64,000 bases of DNA from Flavobacterium sp. N502540. Its GTDB lineage: Bacteria > Bacteroidota > Bacteroidia > Flavobacteriales > Flavobacteriaceae. The position numbers and the translations under genes are program-made. Positions 35,466 to 44,366 of this stretch are shown here, in pieces (position 1 is the stretch's first letter; each line of letters begins with the position of its first letter). The stretch is from positions 1,426,001 through 1,490,000 of the forward strand of contig NZ_CP110012.1 in the NCBI RefSeq assembly GCF_025947365.1, in the 5' to 3' direction. A model generated the notes under the pieces. It did no database searches. It was given only the letters and a program-made list of their open reading frames with translations, and was not told where the DNA came from.

Positions 35466-36368
35466 CTAATTTAATGTATGCAGTCTTTTTCTTTTTAAAT
35501 ATTCTAATAATTCTGTTGGTCTGTCGGTTTGTATCATTGTAGCTCCGTGCTCTATAACCCATCCCCAATTTGTATCAGGTGAGTCTATAGCGCGTTCATC
35601 TTCATGACCGGCGCACATTTCGCCCCATAAGGTGTTTACCCAAATTCTTGTTCCTCTTTGTTTTATCTTTTTTATTTGTTCAAACATAGGTGATTTTTCA
35701 AAAGAATACAGTACCTCAAAGGCGATAGGATGGATCTTATTGAGATAGTCATCGACAAAAGTATTTTGATTCGTTTGTTCTTCTCTTACAATGGGAATGT
35801 AAAAAATATCATTTAATAGTGAACCATACTTAGCATACACCTCACTATAAGAATCTTCTCCTTTGATTAATGCCTGATGGAGTGTTCCTGTTTTCTTTAA
35901 TACTTCAACAATCTTATCTATATATTTCCAACTCTTATCAACGTTTATTAGTATCTTTCCTTTTGCTACAAGCATAAATTCTTCAAAAGTTGGGATCCTT
36001 TCATAAGTCTTTCTGTTTAAACCACCGGTAAGATAGAACTGCTGTATTTCGGCATAAGTATAATCAGACAACTTTCCTTTTCCGGTCGTGGTACGATCAA
36101 TACTAGTATCGTGCATTAACACTAAGACACTGTCTTTTGTAAGTCTCACATCAGTTTCCATTATATCGACTCCCATCTCAATGCATTTTTTTAACGCTTT
36201 TATAGAATTTTCAGGAGCATTTCTCCAGTCGCCGCGATGTGCAGCTACAAAAACATATTTGCTCTTGGAATCTTGTAAAACATTAATGAGTTTATCTGCA
36301 TGTGTTTGAGCCTGAATAGTTTCAAAGAATAGTAACAGCAGTACTATCGTTACGAGTATTTTTTTCAT
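35466..36368 (-). CDS. Exported glycerophosphodiester phosphodiesterase
   Basis: Splits glycerophosphodiesters into glycerol-3-phosphate and an alcohol. Signal peptide 1-20 (ending TIQAQ), then a complete GDPD TIM barrel in 300 residues: HRG with His44 (VAAHRGDWRNAPENS), Glu71 and Asp73 (METDVRLTKD), His86-Asp87 (VLMHDTSIDRTTTG) and the terminal TDRPTELLEYLK. All expected catalytic residues are there. It is last in a minus-strand SusC/SusD locus, 104 bp after susD across a hairpin, and a second GDPD gene lies at 42669-44351. Confidence 0.93.
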   Translation of the reverse strand: MKKILVTIVLLLLFFETIQAQTHADKLINVLQDSKSKYVFVAAHRGDWRNAPENSIKALKKCIEMGVDIMETDVRLTKDSVLVLMHDTSIDRTTTGKGKLSDYTYAEIQQFYLTGGLNRKTYERIPTFEEFMLVAKGKILINVDKSWKYIDKIVEVLKKTGTLHQALIKGEDSYSEVYAKYGSLLNDIFYIPIVREEQTNQNTFVDDYLNKIHPIAFEVLYSFEKSPMFEQIKKIKQRGTRIWVNTLWGEMCAGHEDERAIDSPDTNWGWVIEHGATMIQTDRPTELLEYLKRKRLHTLN

Positions 36369-36405
36369 TTTACTTTTTTATGTTTGGATTTAAACAAATT
36401 TCATG

Positions 36406-36460
36406 ATCAGAAAAAAGCATAATTTTAGCCATTTTACAATTATCATGCTTCTTTTCTGAT
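36406..36460 (-). terminator. Imperfect hairpin after the SusD gene
   Basis: ATCAGAAAAAAGCATAATT (36406-36424) pairs with 36438-36460 apart from a small bulge and one mismatch. It could end or attenuate the SusC/SusD transcript before the downstream GDPD gene. Confidence 0.5.
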
Positions 36461-36472
36461 TTTTACTAAAAC

Positions 36473-37879
36473 CTAATAACCCGGATTTTGTTTCATAGCC
36501 GGATCTGTGTTAATCTCTGTTAGAGGAATTGGCATTAAGAGATTGTGACTATCGATAGTGATCAATATTCCTTCACTTTTAAACCACTGATTCATTACCG
36601 TTATTGCCGTGCCTTTACGAAGCAGATCAAACCACCTGTCTCCTTCTCCAACCAATTCAAGTTTTCGTTCTAAATCAATAGCACTTCGCATATCTACCTG
36701 ATTTGCAGCGGTAGTATTTGCAAGCCCTGCCCGGGTTCTTATTAAATTTAAGTAAGTCTTCGCCAAGGCAATATTACCTTGTTCATTTTCTATTTCTGCC
36801 AACATTAAGATAATATCTGCATAACGAATAACAACTACATTACTTCCTCCATCTGCAGGAACTGTATTGCTTTTTGTAAGTTTTAAAGAAAAAGGAACTC
36901 CCGATGCTGTTATAGCAACATATTTGCCTTTACGGCTATCTGCTACTGTATACATACTATACAAATTTTTGGTCGGAAGGTTATGTCCCTTTGCTCCTGA
37001 TATTGTTCCTGAAGGACTAAATATTTGCTGCATACTACTTCCTTCACTATTCCCATTTATGCCGGAAGCAAATTGAACTGAAAATAGTATTTCTTTGTTT
37101 GTTTCCTTGTTAATATCAAAAACATCAGCAATAGGCACTAAATCATGAATATTAGAATCTTTAACTTTTAGTAGCCATATTTTAGCATTTTGCAGATCGT
37201 TCAGGGTCAAATAAATCTTCCCTAATAAAGCTTGTGCAGCAGTTTTAATAACCTTGCCCGGTTTATCGGCTTTTACAGGCAAAAGAGTTTCGGCTTCTGT
37301 AAGGTCCTTTATAATTTGCTCATATACAATCTTGGCAGAAGTTCTTCCCTGTCCTAAATAACTATTAGGATCTGTCGTTTCCTGAGTAACTAGTGGCACA
37401 TCTCCATATAATCTTACCAAATTGAAATACAAAAGCGCGCGAATAAATTTCATTTCTCCTATCCGATTATCTCTGACAGCAGCAACTTTAAAGGGGATCT
37501 TTTCAATTCTGCTTAACACCACATTAGCGCGCTGAATTGTTTTGTAAGAATCTCTCCAGGTTTCGCTTATCGAACCTACAATACTTGTGACACTAAAATT
37601 ATCTAACTTGCCAAATGTACCGTCATCATTTAATGGAACTTCATCATAAGTCGCATCTGAAGGAATTTCACCCAAAGCCACCATATTTAGCCCATAAAGA
37701 CCATTTGATTGCAAACCATCATAAGCACCATTAACCGCTTCTTCAATTTCGATTTCTGTACTATAAAATTTAGCCGCTACTTTTGACGTGATAGGATCTT
37801 GATATAAATCATCTGTGCAGGAAAACTGCGCCATCAGGCAGAGAAAACTAATTACTTTTATTCTTTTCATAATACCCAT
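36473..37879 (-). CDS. SusD/RagB family nutrient-binding lipoprotein
   Basis: Outer-membrane lipoprotein that caps the SusC-type channel. It has 468 residues with lipobox AQFSC (Cys21) and the SusD pattern of TPR helices: YQDPITSKVAAKFYSTEIEIEEAVNGAYDGL, EMKFIRALLYFNLVRLYGDVPLV, ALLGKIYLTLND, VVIRYADIILMLAEIENEQG, YLNLIRTRAGL, RKLELVGEGDRWFDLLRKG, and LMPIPLTEINTDPAMKQNPGY at the end. It starts 2 bp after the SusC gene; an ATG at 37870 (MKRIK) is an equally good start. Neighbouring GDPDs suggest a phosphodiester-type ligand rather than starch. Confidence 0.95.
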   Translation of the reverse strand: MGIMKRIKVISFLCLMAQFSCTDDLYQDPITSKVAAKFYSTEIEIEEAVNGAYDGLQSNGLYGLNMVALGEIPSDATYDEVPLNDDGTFGKLDNFSVTSIVGSISETWRDSYKTIQRANVVLSRIEKIPFKVAAVRDNRIGEMKFIRALLYFNLVRLYGDVPLVTQETTDPNSYLGQGRTSAKIVYEQIIKDLTEAETLLPVKADKPGKVIKTAAQALLGKIYLTLNDLQNAKIWLLKVKDSNIHDLVPIADVFDINKETNKEILFSVQFASGINGNSEGSSMQQIFSPSGTISGAKGHNLPTKNLYSMYTVADSRKGKYVAITASGVPFSLKLTKSNTVPADGGSNVVVIRYADIILMLAEIENEQGNIALAKTYLNLIRTRAGLANTTAANQVDMRSAIDLERKLELVGEGDRWFDLLRKGTAITVMNQWFKSEGILITIDSHNLLMPIPLTEINTDPAMKQNPGY

Positions 37880-37881
37880 TG

Positions 37882-40800
37882 TTAAAAAGTTAAGTTAGTT
37901 CCAAAAATTACAGATTTTGTATTAGGATAGATGCGATTATCATTAAACCCCATTTCAAGTATATTACTCGTTTCCGCTTCAGAATTGAAACCTCTGTATT
38001 TCGTAATATTTATCAGATTATTGCCTGAAAGATAAATTCTTGCCCTCGTTAAACCAATTTTTTTTATGGCTGTCTTAGGTAGATTGTACGCTATTTGAAT
38101 ATCTCGAAGCCTTATATAATCCGCATTAGTAAAAGTAATGCTTGATCCTCTGGCAGCTTGTCTGTTTGACGAAAAATTTCCCGTATTGGGTTGTCCCAAA
38201 AAACCGTTCGGATTATTAACAGGATGATATCTGTTCTTAAAATAATAGGTGTTTGGCATAGAAAAACCTTCACCGGTTTCCATAAACACAGCCAATTCTT
38301 TAGCGAATTTTTTTCTGCCTCCAATTCCGTTTATGGAGAAGCTTAATTCAAAATCTTTATAAGTAAAAGAAGAATTAAAACCATAGGTAATCTTAGGAGC
38401 ATAACTTCCAAACCCTTTTTTATCTTTTTCATTAATAATTCCATCCTTGTTAATATCTTCCATAATATAGTCTCCCGTTAGAGTACCAGGCATATGGGGT
38501 GTTGCCGCAATTTGCTCATTTGTTTTATAAATTCCTAAAATATTATACCCATAAAGTTCTGCAATAGGACCTCCAACCTTTGTTCTGTAAGATCCTTGAT
38601 AGCCCGTTATTATTTCATTCTGATTATTACCCAGTTTTAATACTTCACTTTTATTGGTTGAAATATTCCCTCCGAAATTCCATTTTACCTGCCCCAGATT
38701 AATTCCATTTCCTTCAAATGAAATTTCAATCCCCGAATTTTTTAATTCTCCGGTATTTCGAGTAGAAGTTGTAAATCCTGATTGTTGCGGCACAGGCACA
38801 TTTAGAAGTAAATCACTTGTAATGGACGAATAAAAATCGGCCGTGAAATTAAATTTTCTATAAATAGTTAAATCCAGTCCCAAATTAGTTGACGTTCTGG
38901 TTTCCCATGATAAATTCGGATTAGGGGAACTGGTGGTTGCAAATCCTGGATTTAAATCATTTCCGTATACATAATTTTGAGGATTTACTAACGGAATAGA
39001 GCCATAAGAGCCAATTTGATTATTTCCCGTTTTCCCCCAACTGGCACGTATTTTAGCAAAAGTAAAAATCGTTGTCTCAGGAAAAAAGGCTTCTTTACTT
39101 AAGATCCAACCTGCAGCCACAGAAGGAAAAAGTCCCCATTTTGAATTAGAACCAAAACGAGAGGAACCATCACGCCTCAAAGTCCCTGTGAGTTGATACT
39201 TTTCTTTATAAAAATACTGAGCACGGCTAAGATAGGAGATCAATACCCATGCCTCTTTTGAACTGGCAACTTTATAAGCACTGGCTCCCGCAATATTTGG
39301 GAGATTATCATCAGGGATTCCTGTACCTACAATCTCTGATGAATTTCCTTCTTCTTTTTGGTACGTATATCCTGCCAATAGCTCAATTTGATGCTTTCCA
39401 AAATTTTTAGTATAATTTAATGTATTCTCGGTAATAATATTTTTTGCCATGGAAGCCGTTTCAGAAGCTATAGCTGCCCTGGGAGCGGGCATTCTGTAAT
39501 AACCTACTGAAGATGGACTATAAAATTGACTTAAAGGATTTCTGTAATCTCCACCAAGTAATGTTTTAAACTGCAGCCCATCACTAATATCATAGGTAAC
39601 AAAAGCATTTCCAAACAGCCTGAAATACCTTTCGACATTTGAGTTTAGTTTCATAATTGCCACCGGATTTTCTGCCAAAGCCCCATCTTGAGGAGCATTT
39701 GCAGCAAGTTGATTTCCAATAGCTAAAGAACCATCTTTACTATAAGGACTAAAAAATGGATAGGAAATAAAAAGCGTGAGAACAGGATTGGTGCTAAATC
39801 CATCGTCTTGATTGTACTTTTTCTGAACCGAATAAGAAGGGTTCAGGCTAATACCAAATTTAAATTTATCTGATAATTCCGTATTAAACCGAATTGAAGA
39901 AGTATAACGTTTATAATCGGTTTCGATAACAATTCCTTGTTGTTCAAAGTAATCTCCGGAAATGTAATAATTTGATTTTTCATTACCTCCCGAAACTCCA
40001 AGTGAATAATTCGTTATGGGTGCATCTCTAAAAACTTCATCCATCCAACTGGTATTTGCCAACCCTTCTAATCCGGGGTTTTTCAGGTAATTAAGTCTAA
40101 GCTCACGCTTACCCGCTCCTTTTGCTATTCTTGTGGCTTCGTCATCATTTTCACTTCGACTGTCAGGTTTTTTGGATACATATCCCCAATCTCTGGCTTC
40201 ATTAAAAAATTGAGCCGCCTGACTTGAATTTACTATCTCTACTCCGGAAGCCTGTCTTTGGATACCGGTATAATAATCAAATGATATTGTTGGAGCCCCT
40301 TTTTTTCCTTTTTTTGTAGAAACCAGAATCACTCCATTAGCTCCTCTTGAGCCATAAATAGCAGCAGAAGCAGCATCCTTTAAAACATTTATAGATTCGA
40401 TATCATAGGAATTTATAGCATTTAATGTTGCTCCCTCAGAAAGAGGAACACCATCTACAACAATAAGAGGATTAGAGCCGGCGGTTAATGTACCTGTACC
40501 GCGAATAATTATCTTTGAAGAAGATCCCGGTTGTCCTGATGTTTCATTAACCTGAACTCCCGCCATTTTTCCACTCAATTGTTGTACAAAATTAGCTCCT
40601 GCAACCTTATTAAGTTCATCTGCTTTAATCTGAACAGAAGACCCCGTTACTTTAGTTTTTGACTGTTTTCCATAGCCAATCACGATTACTTCATCAAGAA
40701 CTTTAGAATCTTCCTGCAGTATTATACTAACCATACTTTTATCAGATACTGTAATTGTTTTAGTAATGTAACTTATACAGGAAATCTCCAGTTTATCGCC

Positions 40801-41256
40801 CAATGAAGCTTCTATGTCAAATTTACCTTCGGAATCAGAAATAGTAGCTTTATTGGTTTCCTTATTTTTTATTGTTGCTCCGGCAATAAAAAGTCCTTTA
40901 TTATCTGTTATTATTCCTGTAATTTTTTCAGGTTTTGTAGCTATAGGCATAGAGCTATTTTGCCTTCTTATTCGAATAATTTTATCCTTAATCTCATACT
41001 GAACCTCCTGTCCTGCAATAATTTGTTTTACAATCTCATCAATAGATTGATCAGTCGCATTGATCGAAATCATCTTTTTTGTATCAAAATCTCCTGATTT
41101 AAAAACAAAAGAGTATCCGCTTTTTCCCTTCAGGGTTTCTATTGCTTCTTCAACACTTACACTGCTGTAATTCAAAGATATAACCTGAGAATATCCCGTT
41201 AGATTTAGAAAATACAATGCCATGGTCATCAAAGTGACCTTTATTTTGCCGTTCAT
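37882..41256 (-). CDS. SusC/RagA family TonB-linked outer-membrane transporter
   Basis: A 1124-residue outer-membrane channel. After a signal peptide it has an STN domain (about 30-100: VSVEEAIETLKGKSGYSFVFKSGD), a CarboxypepD_reg-like domain (ITGIITDNKGLFIAGATIKN), the SusC signature DEVIVIGYGKQSKTKVTGS (about 190-210), a plug (IIIRGTGTLTAGSNPLIVVDGVPL, YGSRGANGVILVSTKKGK) and a barrel ending TKSVIFGTNLTF. The STN domain usually signals to an anti-sigma/ECF pair, but none is adjacent. With the SusD gene it forms the import pair of this locus. Confidence 0.96.
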   Translation of the reverse strand: MNGKIKVTLMTMALYFLNLTGYSQVISLNYSSVSVEEAIETLKGKSGYSFVFKSGDFDTKKMISINATDQSIDEIVKQIIAGQEVQYEIKDKIIRIRRQNSSMPIATKPEKITGIITDNKGLFIAGATIKNKETNKATISDSEGKFDIEASLGDKLEISCISYITKTITVSDKSMVSIILQEDSKVLDEVIVIGYGKQSKTKVTGSSVQIKADELNKVAGANFVQQLSGKMAGVQVNETSGQPGSSSKIIIRGTGTLTAGSNPLIVVDGVPLSEGATLNAINSYDIESINVLKDAASAAIYGSRGANGVILVSTKKGKKGAPTISFDYYTGIQRQASGVEIVNSSQAAQFFNEARDWGYVSKKPDSRSENDDEATRIAKGAGKRELRLNYLKNPGLEGLANTSWMDEVFRDAPITNYSLGVSGGNEKSNYYISGDYFEQQGIVIETDYKRYTSSIRFNTELSDKFKFGISLNPSYSVQKKYNQDDGFSTNPVLTLFISYPFFSPYSKDGSLAIGNQLAANAPQDGALAENPVAIMKLNSNVERYFRLFGNAFVTYDISDGLQFKTLLGGDYRNPLSQFYSPSSVGYYRMPAPRAAIASETASMAKNIITENTLNYTKNFGKHQIELLAGYTYQKEEGNSSEIVGTGIPDDNLPNIAGASAYKVASSKEAWVLISYLSRAQYFYKEKYQLTGTLRRDGSSRFGSNSKWGLFPSVAAGWILSKEAFFPETTIFTFAKIRASWGKTGNNQIGSYGSIPLVNPQNYVYGNDLNPGFATTSSPNPNLSWETRTSTNLGLDLTIYRKFNFTADFYSSITSDLLLNVPVPQQSGFTTSTRNTGELKNSGIEISFEGNGINLGQVKWNFGGNISTNKSEVLKLGNNQNEIITGYQGSYRTKVGGPIAELYGYNILGIYKTNEQIAATPHMPGTLTGDYIMEDINKDGIINEKDKKGFGSYAPKITYGFNSSFTYKDFELSFSINGIGGRKKFAKELAVFMETGEGFSMPNTYYFKNRYHPVNNPNGFLGQPNTGNFSSNRQAARGSSITFTNADYIRLRDIQIAYNLPKTAIKKIGLTRARIYLSGNNLINITKYRGFNSEAETSNILEMGFNDNRIYPNTKSVIFGTNLTF

Positions 41257-41557
41257 AAAATTGATTTTTGTTAATTTGGTTAGATATATAATTCTGAAGA
41301 AGAGACATTTTTTATCTTTATATCTTATTCCAGAACTTTTTGGTCAGGCAGTTCAAAGCGTAGAATCGGAAAATGTGGTTATTATTTTACTTTTTTTTGA
41401 ACTTTTTAAAATACGGTTACTTTTTTTTCTCTATACTTTTTGTTTTTAAATTATACTTCTACGGATCGTTAATTCACATTAAATCATTCACATATCTCAT
41501 ACTTAACTTCTTTTATTACTACCACAGATTTCACTTAATGTAATTTTTTTCTGCTGA
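41257..41557. other. 300-bp gap upstream of the SusC gene
   Basis: AT-rich spacer with several T-runs. It is the likely place of a SusC/SusD promoter, but no exact TAnnTTTG on the minus strand was found and no gene or clear hairpin can be supported. Confidence 0.5.
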
Positions 41558-42646
41558 TTAGTTGTGGAGTAGTTTATATGAATAAGTAGTCTCTTTACTA
41601 GTTATTTTTAAAATCATTACATCGCTATTCGATCTGATATCACTATGGTTTATTGTAATTTTGTTATAGCCTAAATTTAGATTTTTGGTTTCAGAATACA
41701 ATTTCTTTCCTTGCATATCAAAAATTTGAATTTTAATTTCGCGATTGCTATTTGAATTGATCTCGATATTAAAGTAGTCTTTTGATGGATTTGGGTAAAC
41801 TTTAAATTCAAAATCATTATTTGTTTCTAAACCCTCTGTTTTTACTTTATCGAATTCGTTATTCTTATCGTCAGGAGTTGCAAATGTGGCTGCAACTTCT
41901 CTTTTTCCTTGTGTATTATTTCCTTTTTTGGGATATGAAAAATGAGTTTGCACATGATCTTTAAGTTCTGAATAATTAAATTCATGTATTTTGACTGCCG
42001 CTGGTATTTTAAATTTATTATTGTTGGTATTAGAACCGAATGTAATTTTAGCTGTAGCAGATCGGTTTAAAAATTCATTCATTGGAGAATTAGCCTCGTT
42101 GAACTTGTAATCCAGACCAAAGTAAGTTGCTGACAAATACTGAGTGGTGGTTGGAAGTGGAGTTTGCTTTATTTGCACTTCAATCCACATAAAGCGGGCT
42201 GTAAAAAAGTATCGCACTGTCCAGACTGCATCAACAGGAGTCTGGTCTTTCAAGGTAAACAGCGGATCAAATAAAAGATAATCGAAGTGAGTGCCATTTT
42301 CATGATATCGTCTAAGCATCATGGTTTGATCTTGATAGAAGATCTCTAAAAATTTCCCTTTACTGCTTTCAAAGCTCAATAATCGATCTCCGTCCTTCGG
42401 TGCTTCAAAATCAGCAATTATCACTAGCCCATCAGTATTTTGTGATAAATTATCTAATTGATCCGCTGAAATAAACTGCGAATTATGATCCGCTTTTGAT
42501 GTACTTGTAAATACATTATTCCCATAAGGCGCAAAGTAGGAATATGGCCCTGATTGAGAAAACGACATATTAAAATTTAGCAGCAATAGTACTGGTATAA
42601 ACTTTAGTTGCGCTATCGAAAAAGTACTAAAAAATATATTTTTCAT
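41558..42646 (-). CDS. T9SS-sorted exported protein (362 aa)
   Basis: Exported protein of unknown function. Signal peptide 1-30 (ending NMSFSQ), then a ~220-residue beta-rich domain (GLVIIADFEAPKDGDRLLSFESSKGKFLEIF, VDAVWTVRYFFTARFMWIEVQIKQ, ATAKITFGSNTNNNKF) with a concanavalin-like strand pattern, a short linker, and a type A T9SS sorting domain (FKVYPNPSKDYFNIEI ... IFDMQGKKLYSE ... TYSYKLLHN). It lies 22 bp after the GDPD-domain gene on the same strand, so it is probably part of the SusC/SusD locus as a surface-exposed binding protein (inference). Confidence 0.85.
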   Translation of the reverse strand: MKNIFFSTFSIAQLKFIPVLLLLNFNMSFSQSGPYSYFAPYGNNVFTSTSKADHNSQFISADQLDNLSQNTDGLVIIADFEAPKDGDRLLSFESSKGKFLEIFYQDQTMMLRRYHENGTHFDYLLFDPLFTLKDQTPVDAVWTVRYFFTARFMWIEVQIKQTPLPTTTQYLSATYFGLDYKFNEANSPMNEFLNRSATAKITFGSNTNNNKFKIPAAVKIHEFNYSELKDHVQTHFSYPKKGNNTQGKREVAATFATPDDKNNEFDKVKTEGLETNNDFEFKVYPNPSKDYFNIEINSNSNREIKIQIFDMQGKKLYSETKNLNLGYNKITINHSDIRSNSDVMILKITSKETTYSYKLLHN

Positions 42647-42668
42647 AACTCTATAAATTTATATGTAA

Positions 42669-44351
42669 TCAAAATTTGGATTGTATTTGGGACCAGATAT
42701 CAGGTCTGTCAGTTGTCAGAACGGATATATTAAAGTAAGGGATACTATTTAAAAAATAATGGTCTCCTCTAACGTCAATACGCATATCTTTAATATTCCA
42801 TTGTGCCCATCTGTCTACGTTACCTTTAGGCCCCATAGCCTCTTCAGAATAAATTCCTGGCCTTAATCCAGTTACTTTATAAGCATACTCAAATAAGTTT
42901 CTATATAATTTACCTCCTCTACTAAAAGAGGCGATAGTAGTTTCGTTCTCACTTTTAAAGTTGGTTTCAAAAGCCATAATTTTATTGCCTGCAGCACTGT
43001 ACCAAGTGTCAATAAATTGAGCTTTAGACTGAATATCGCCACCAGGTTGCAGAACAGGAAAATATAGGATTTTGGAAAGCAAATTTATGTCGAAACCGGG
43101 CGGCATACCATTTACAATATCTTGATAGGGATAAGTTACTTTGAATGCTAAATATTTTAAGGCATTTTTAGTGTTGGCTACTTCAATACATTTTCTCAAT
43201 ATTAACATATAATCCTCTTTTTGCATTCTGTCTGCGTTTATTGGATTCAGTAGCGGATCATAATCGCACCTTGCTATGCACTCTTTGGTATACATATCAT
43301 TTCGGGATTTTGCAGATTTAATATCAATAGTTAATATTGTTTTGTTTGCAATCATTTCATCTAACAGATCAGAAAAAGTTATAAAATTATTGTCACTGAC
43401 AGTCCCATTGCGTTTTCTTAACTTTAATGTTTTTAATTCATTCAGGGTTTTATCATAAATATAATCCGTATCTGGTCCGGAATAGTTTGTAAGACGGGGC
43501 AAGTAATAGTCATGACTTACAACTATTAAATTATCTTTCGTCCGCGTAATATCCGATTCTATAACTTTTGTGTACTTCAAGGCGGCTTTTATTGCTTCAG
43601 GAGTATTTTCAGGAGGACCATTACCTAAGTCGTATCCCCAATACCCTCTGTGTGCGGCAAATACTAAATTAGATCCATGCTCTAAATCAGGAGATTTAAT
43701 TTTGCTCCAAATAGTGCAAATTGGATCACCGGAATTATCTAAATTATGGCAAAAATGATTGGAATCAAATTGTACGTTTCCTCCTAATGAGCCAACAACA
43801 CCTATTCCCGGTACCTTAATTCTGGAAAAAACAGCATTTGTAGTAAATACAAAAATATTTACTTTAATACCAGTGGATAAAAAATTATAAACGGATGTTT
43901 TTTGAGATTTATCATATCGAGATTTATCAATAGCCCATAAAGCTCTTTTGATATCGCCAGTCTCCCAGGTATCAGGGTAGTTTGACAACCAAGTGGCATC
44001 ACTAGAAGTCATTGAATTCTTTGTTTGAGTAAATGAAGCCCCACCAAAATTATTGGTAGTAGCATTAGTCGCCAGTTTATAAATTAAAGTGCCTTTTTTA
44101 TTAGGCCTGCTTTCATCATACGTCCAAACTTCCATTTGAATGCTGCCATTACCAGATACCTCCCCAATTATTCCTCCCGTTAAATCTGCATCCGGAGCAA
44201 AAATATTTAGTAAACTTATTTCAGCTGTCGTGCTTAATGCTACTTTTCCCTGTCCTAATACTGTAGTAGAAGAGAAAAAAAACAAGAATTGACTTAAAAA
44301 AAACAAGAATTTTAGACTAAAATTTTCGAAATAAAGATTTATAGTATACAT
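42669..44351 (-). CDS. Exported protein with C-terminal GDPD-like domain (560 aa)
   Basis: Two-part exported protein. After a long hydrophobic leader (ending TTVLGQ, about residue 34) come ~190 residues of unrecognised beta-rich sequence (GEVSGNGSIQMEVWTYDESRP), then a glycerophosphodiesterase domain: His234 (FAAHRGYWGYD), PPENTPEAIKAALKYT, Glu265 and Asp267 (VIESDITRTKD), His280 (VVSHDYYLPRLTNYSG) and a final TTDRPDIW. The catalytic set is intact. It lies between a tail-fibre-like gene and a T9SS-sorted protein, all on the minus strand with gaps of 15 and 22 bp. There is no sorting domain of its own. It is the second GDPD in the locus. Confidence 0.85.
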   Translation of the reverse strand: MYTINLYFENFSLKFLFFLSQFLFFFSSTTVLGQGKVALSTTAEISLLNIFAPDADLTGGIIGEVSGNGSIQMEVWTYDESRPNKKGTLIYKLATNATTNNFGGASFTQTKNSMTSSDATWLSNYPDTWETGDIKRALWAIDKSRYDKSQKTSVYNFLSTGIKVNIFVFTTNAVFSRIKVPGIGVVGSLGGNVQFDSNHFCHNLDNSGDPICTIWSKIKSPDLEHGSNLVFAAHRGYWGYDLGNGPPENTPEAIKAALKYTKVIESDITRTKDNLIVVSHDYYLPRLTNYSGPDTDYIYDKTLNELKTLKLRKRNGTVSDNNFITFSDLLDEMIANKTILTIDIKSAKSRNDMYTKECIARCDYDPLLNPINADRMQKEDYMLILRKCIEVANTKNALKYLAFKVTYPYQDIVNGMPPGFDINLLSKILYFPVLQPGGDIQSKAQFIDTWYSAAGNKIMAFETNFKSENETTIASFSRGGKLYRNLFEYAYKVTGLRPGIYSEEAMGPKGNVDRWAQWNIKDMRIDVRGDHYFLNSIPYFNISVLTTDRPDIWSQIQSKF

Positions 44352-44366
44352 CGTTTTAGATTTTTT

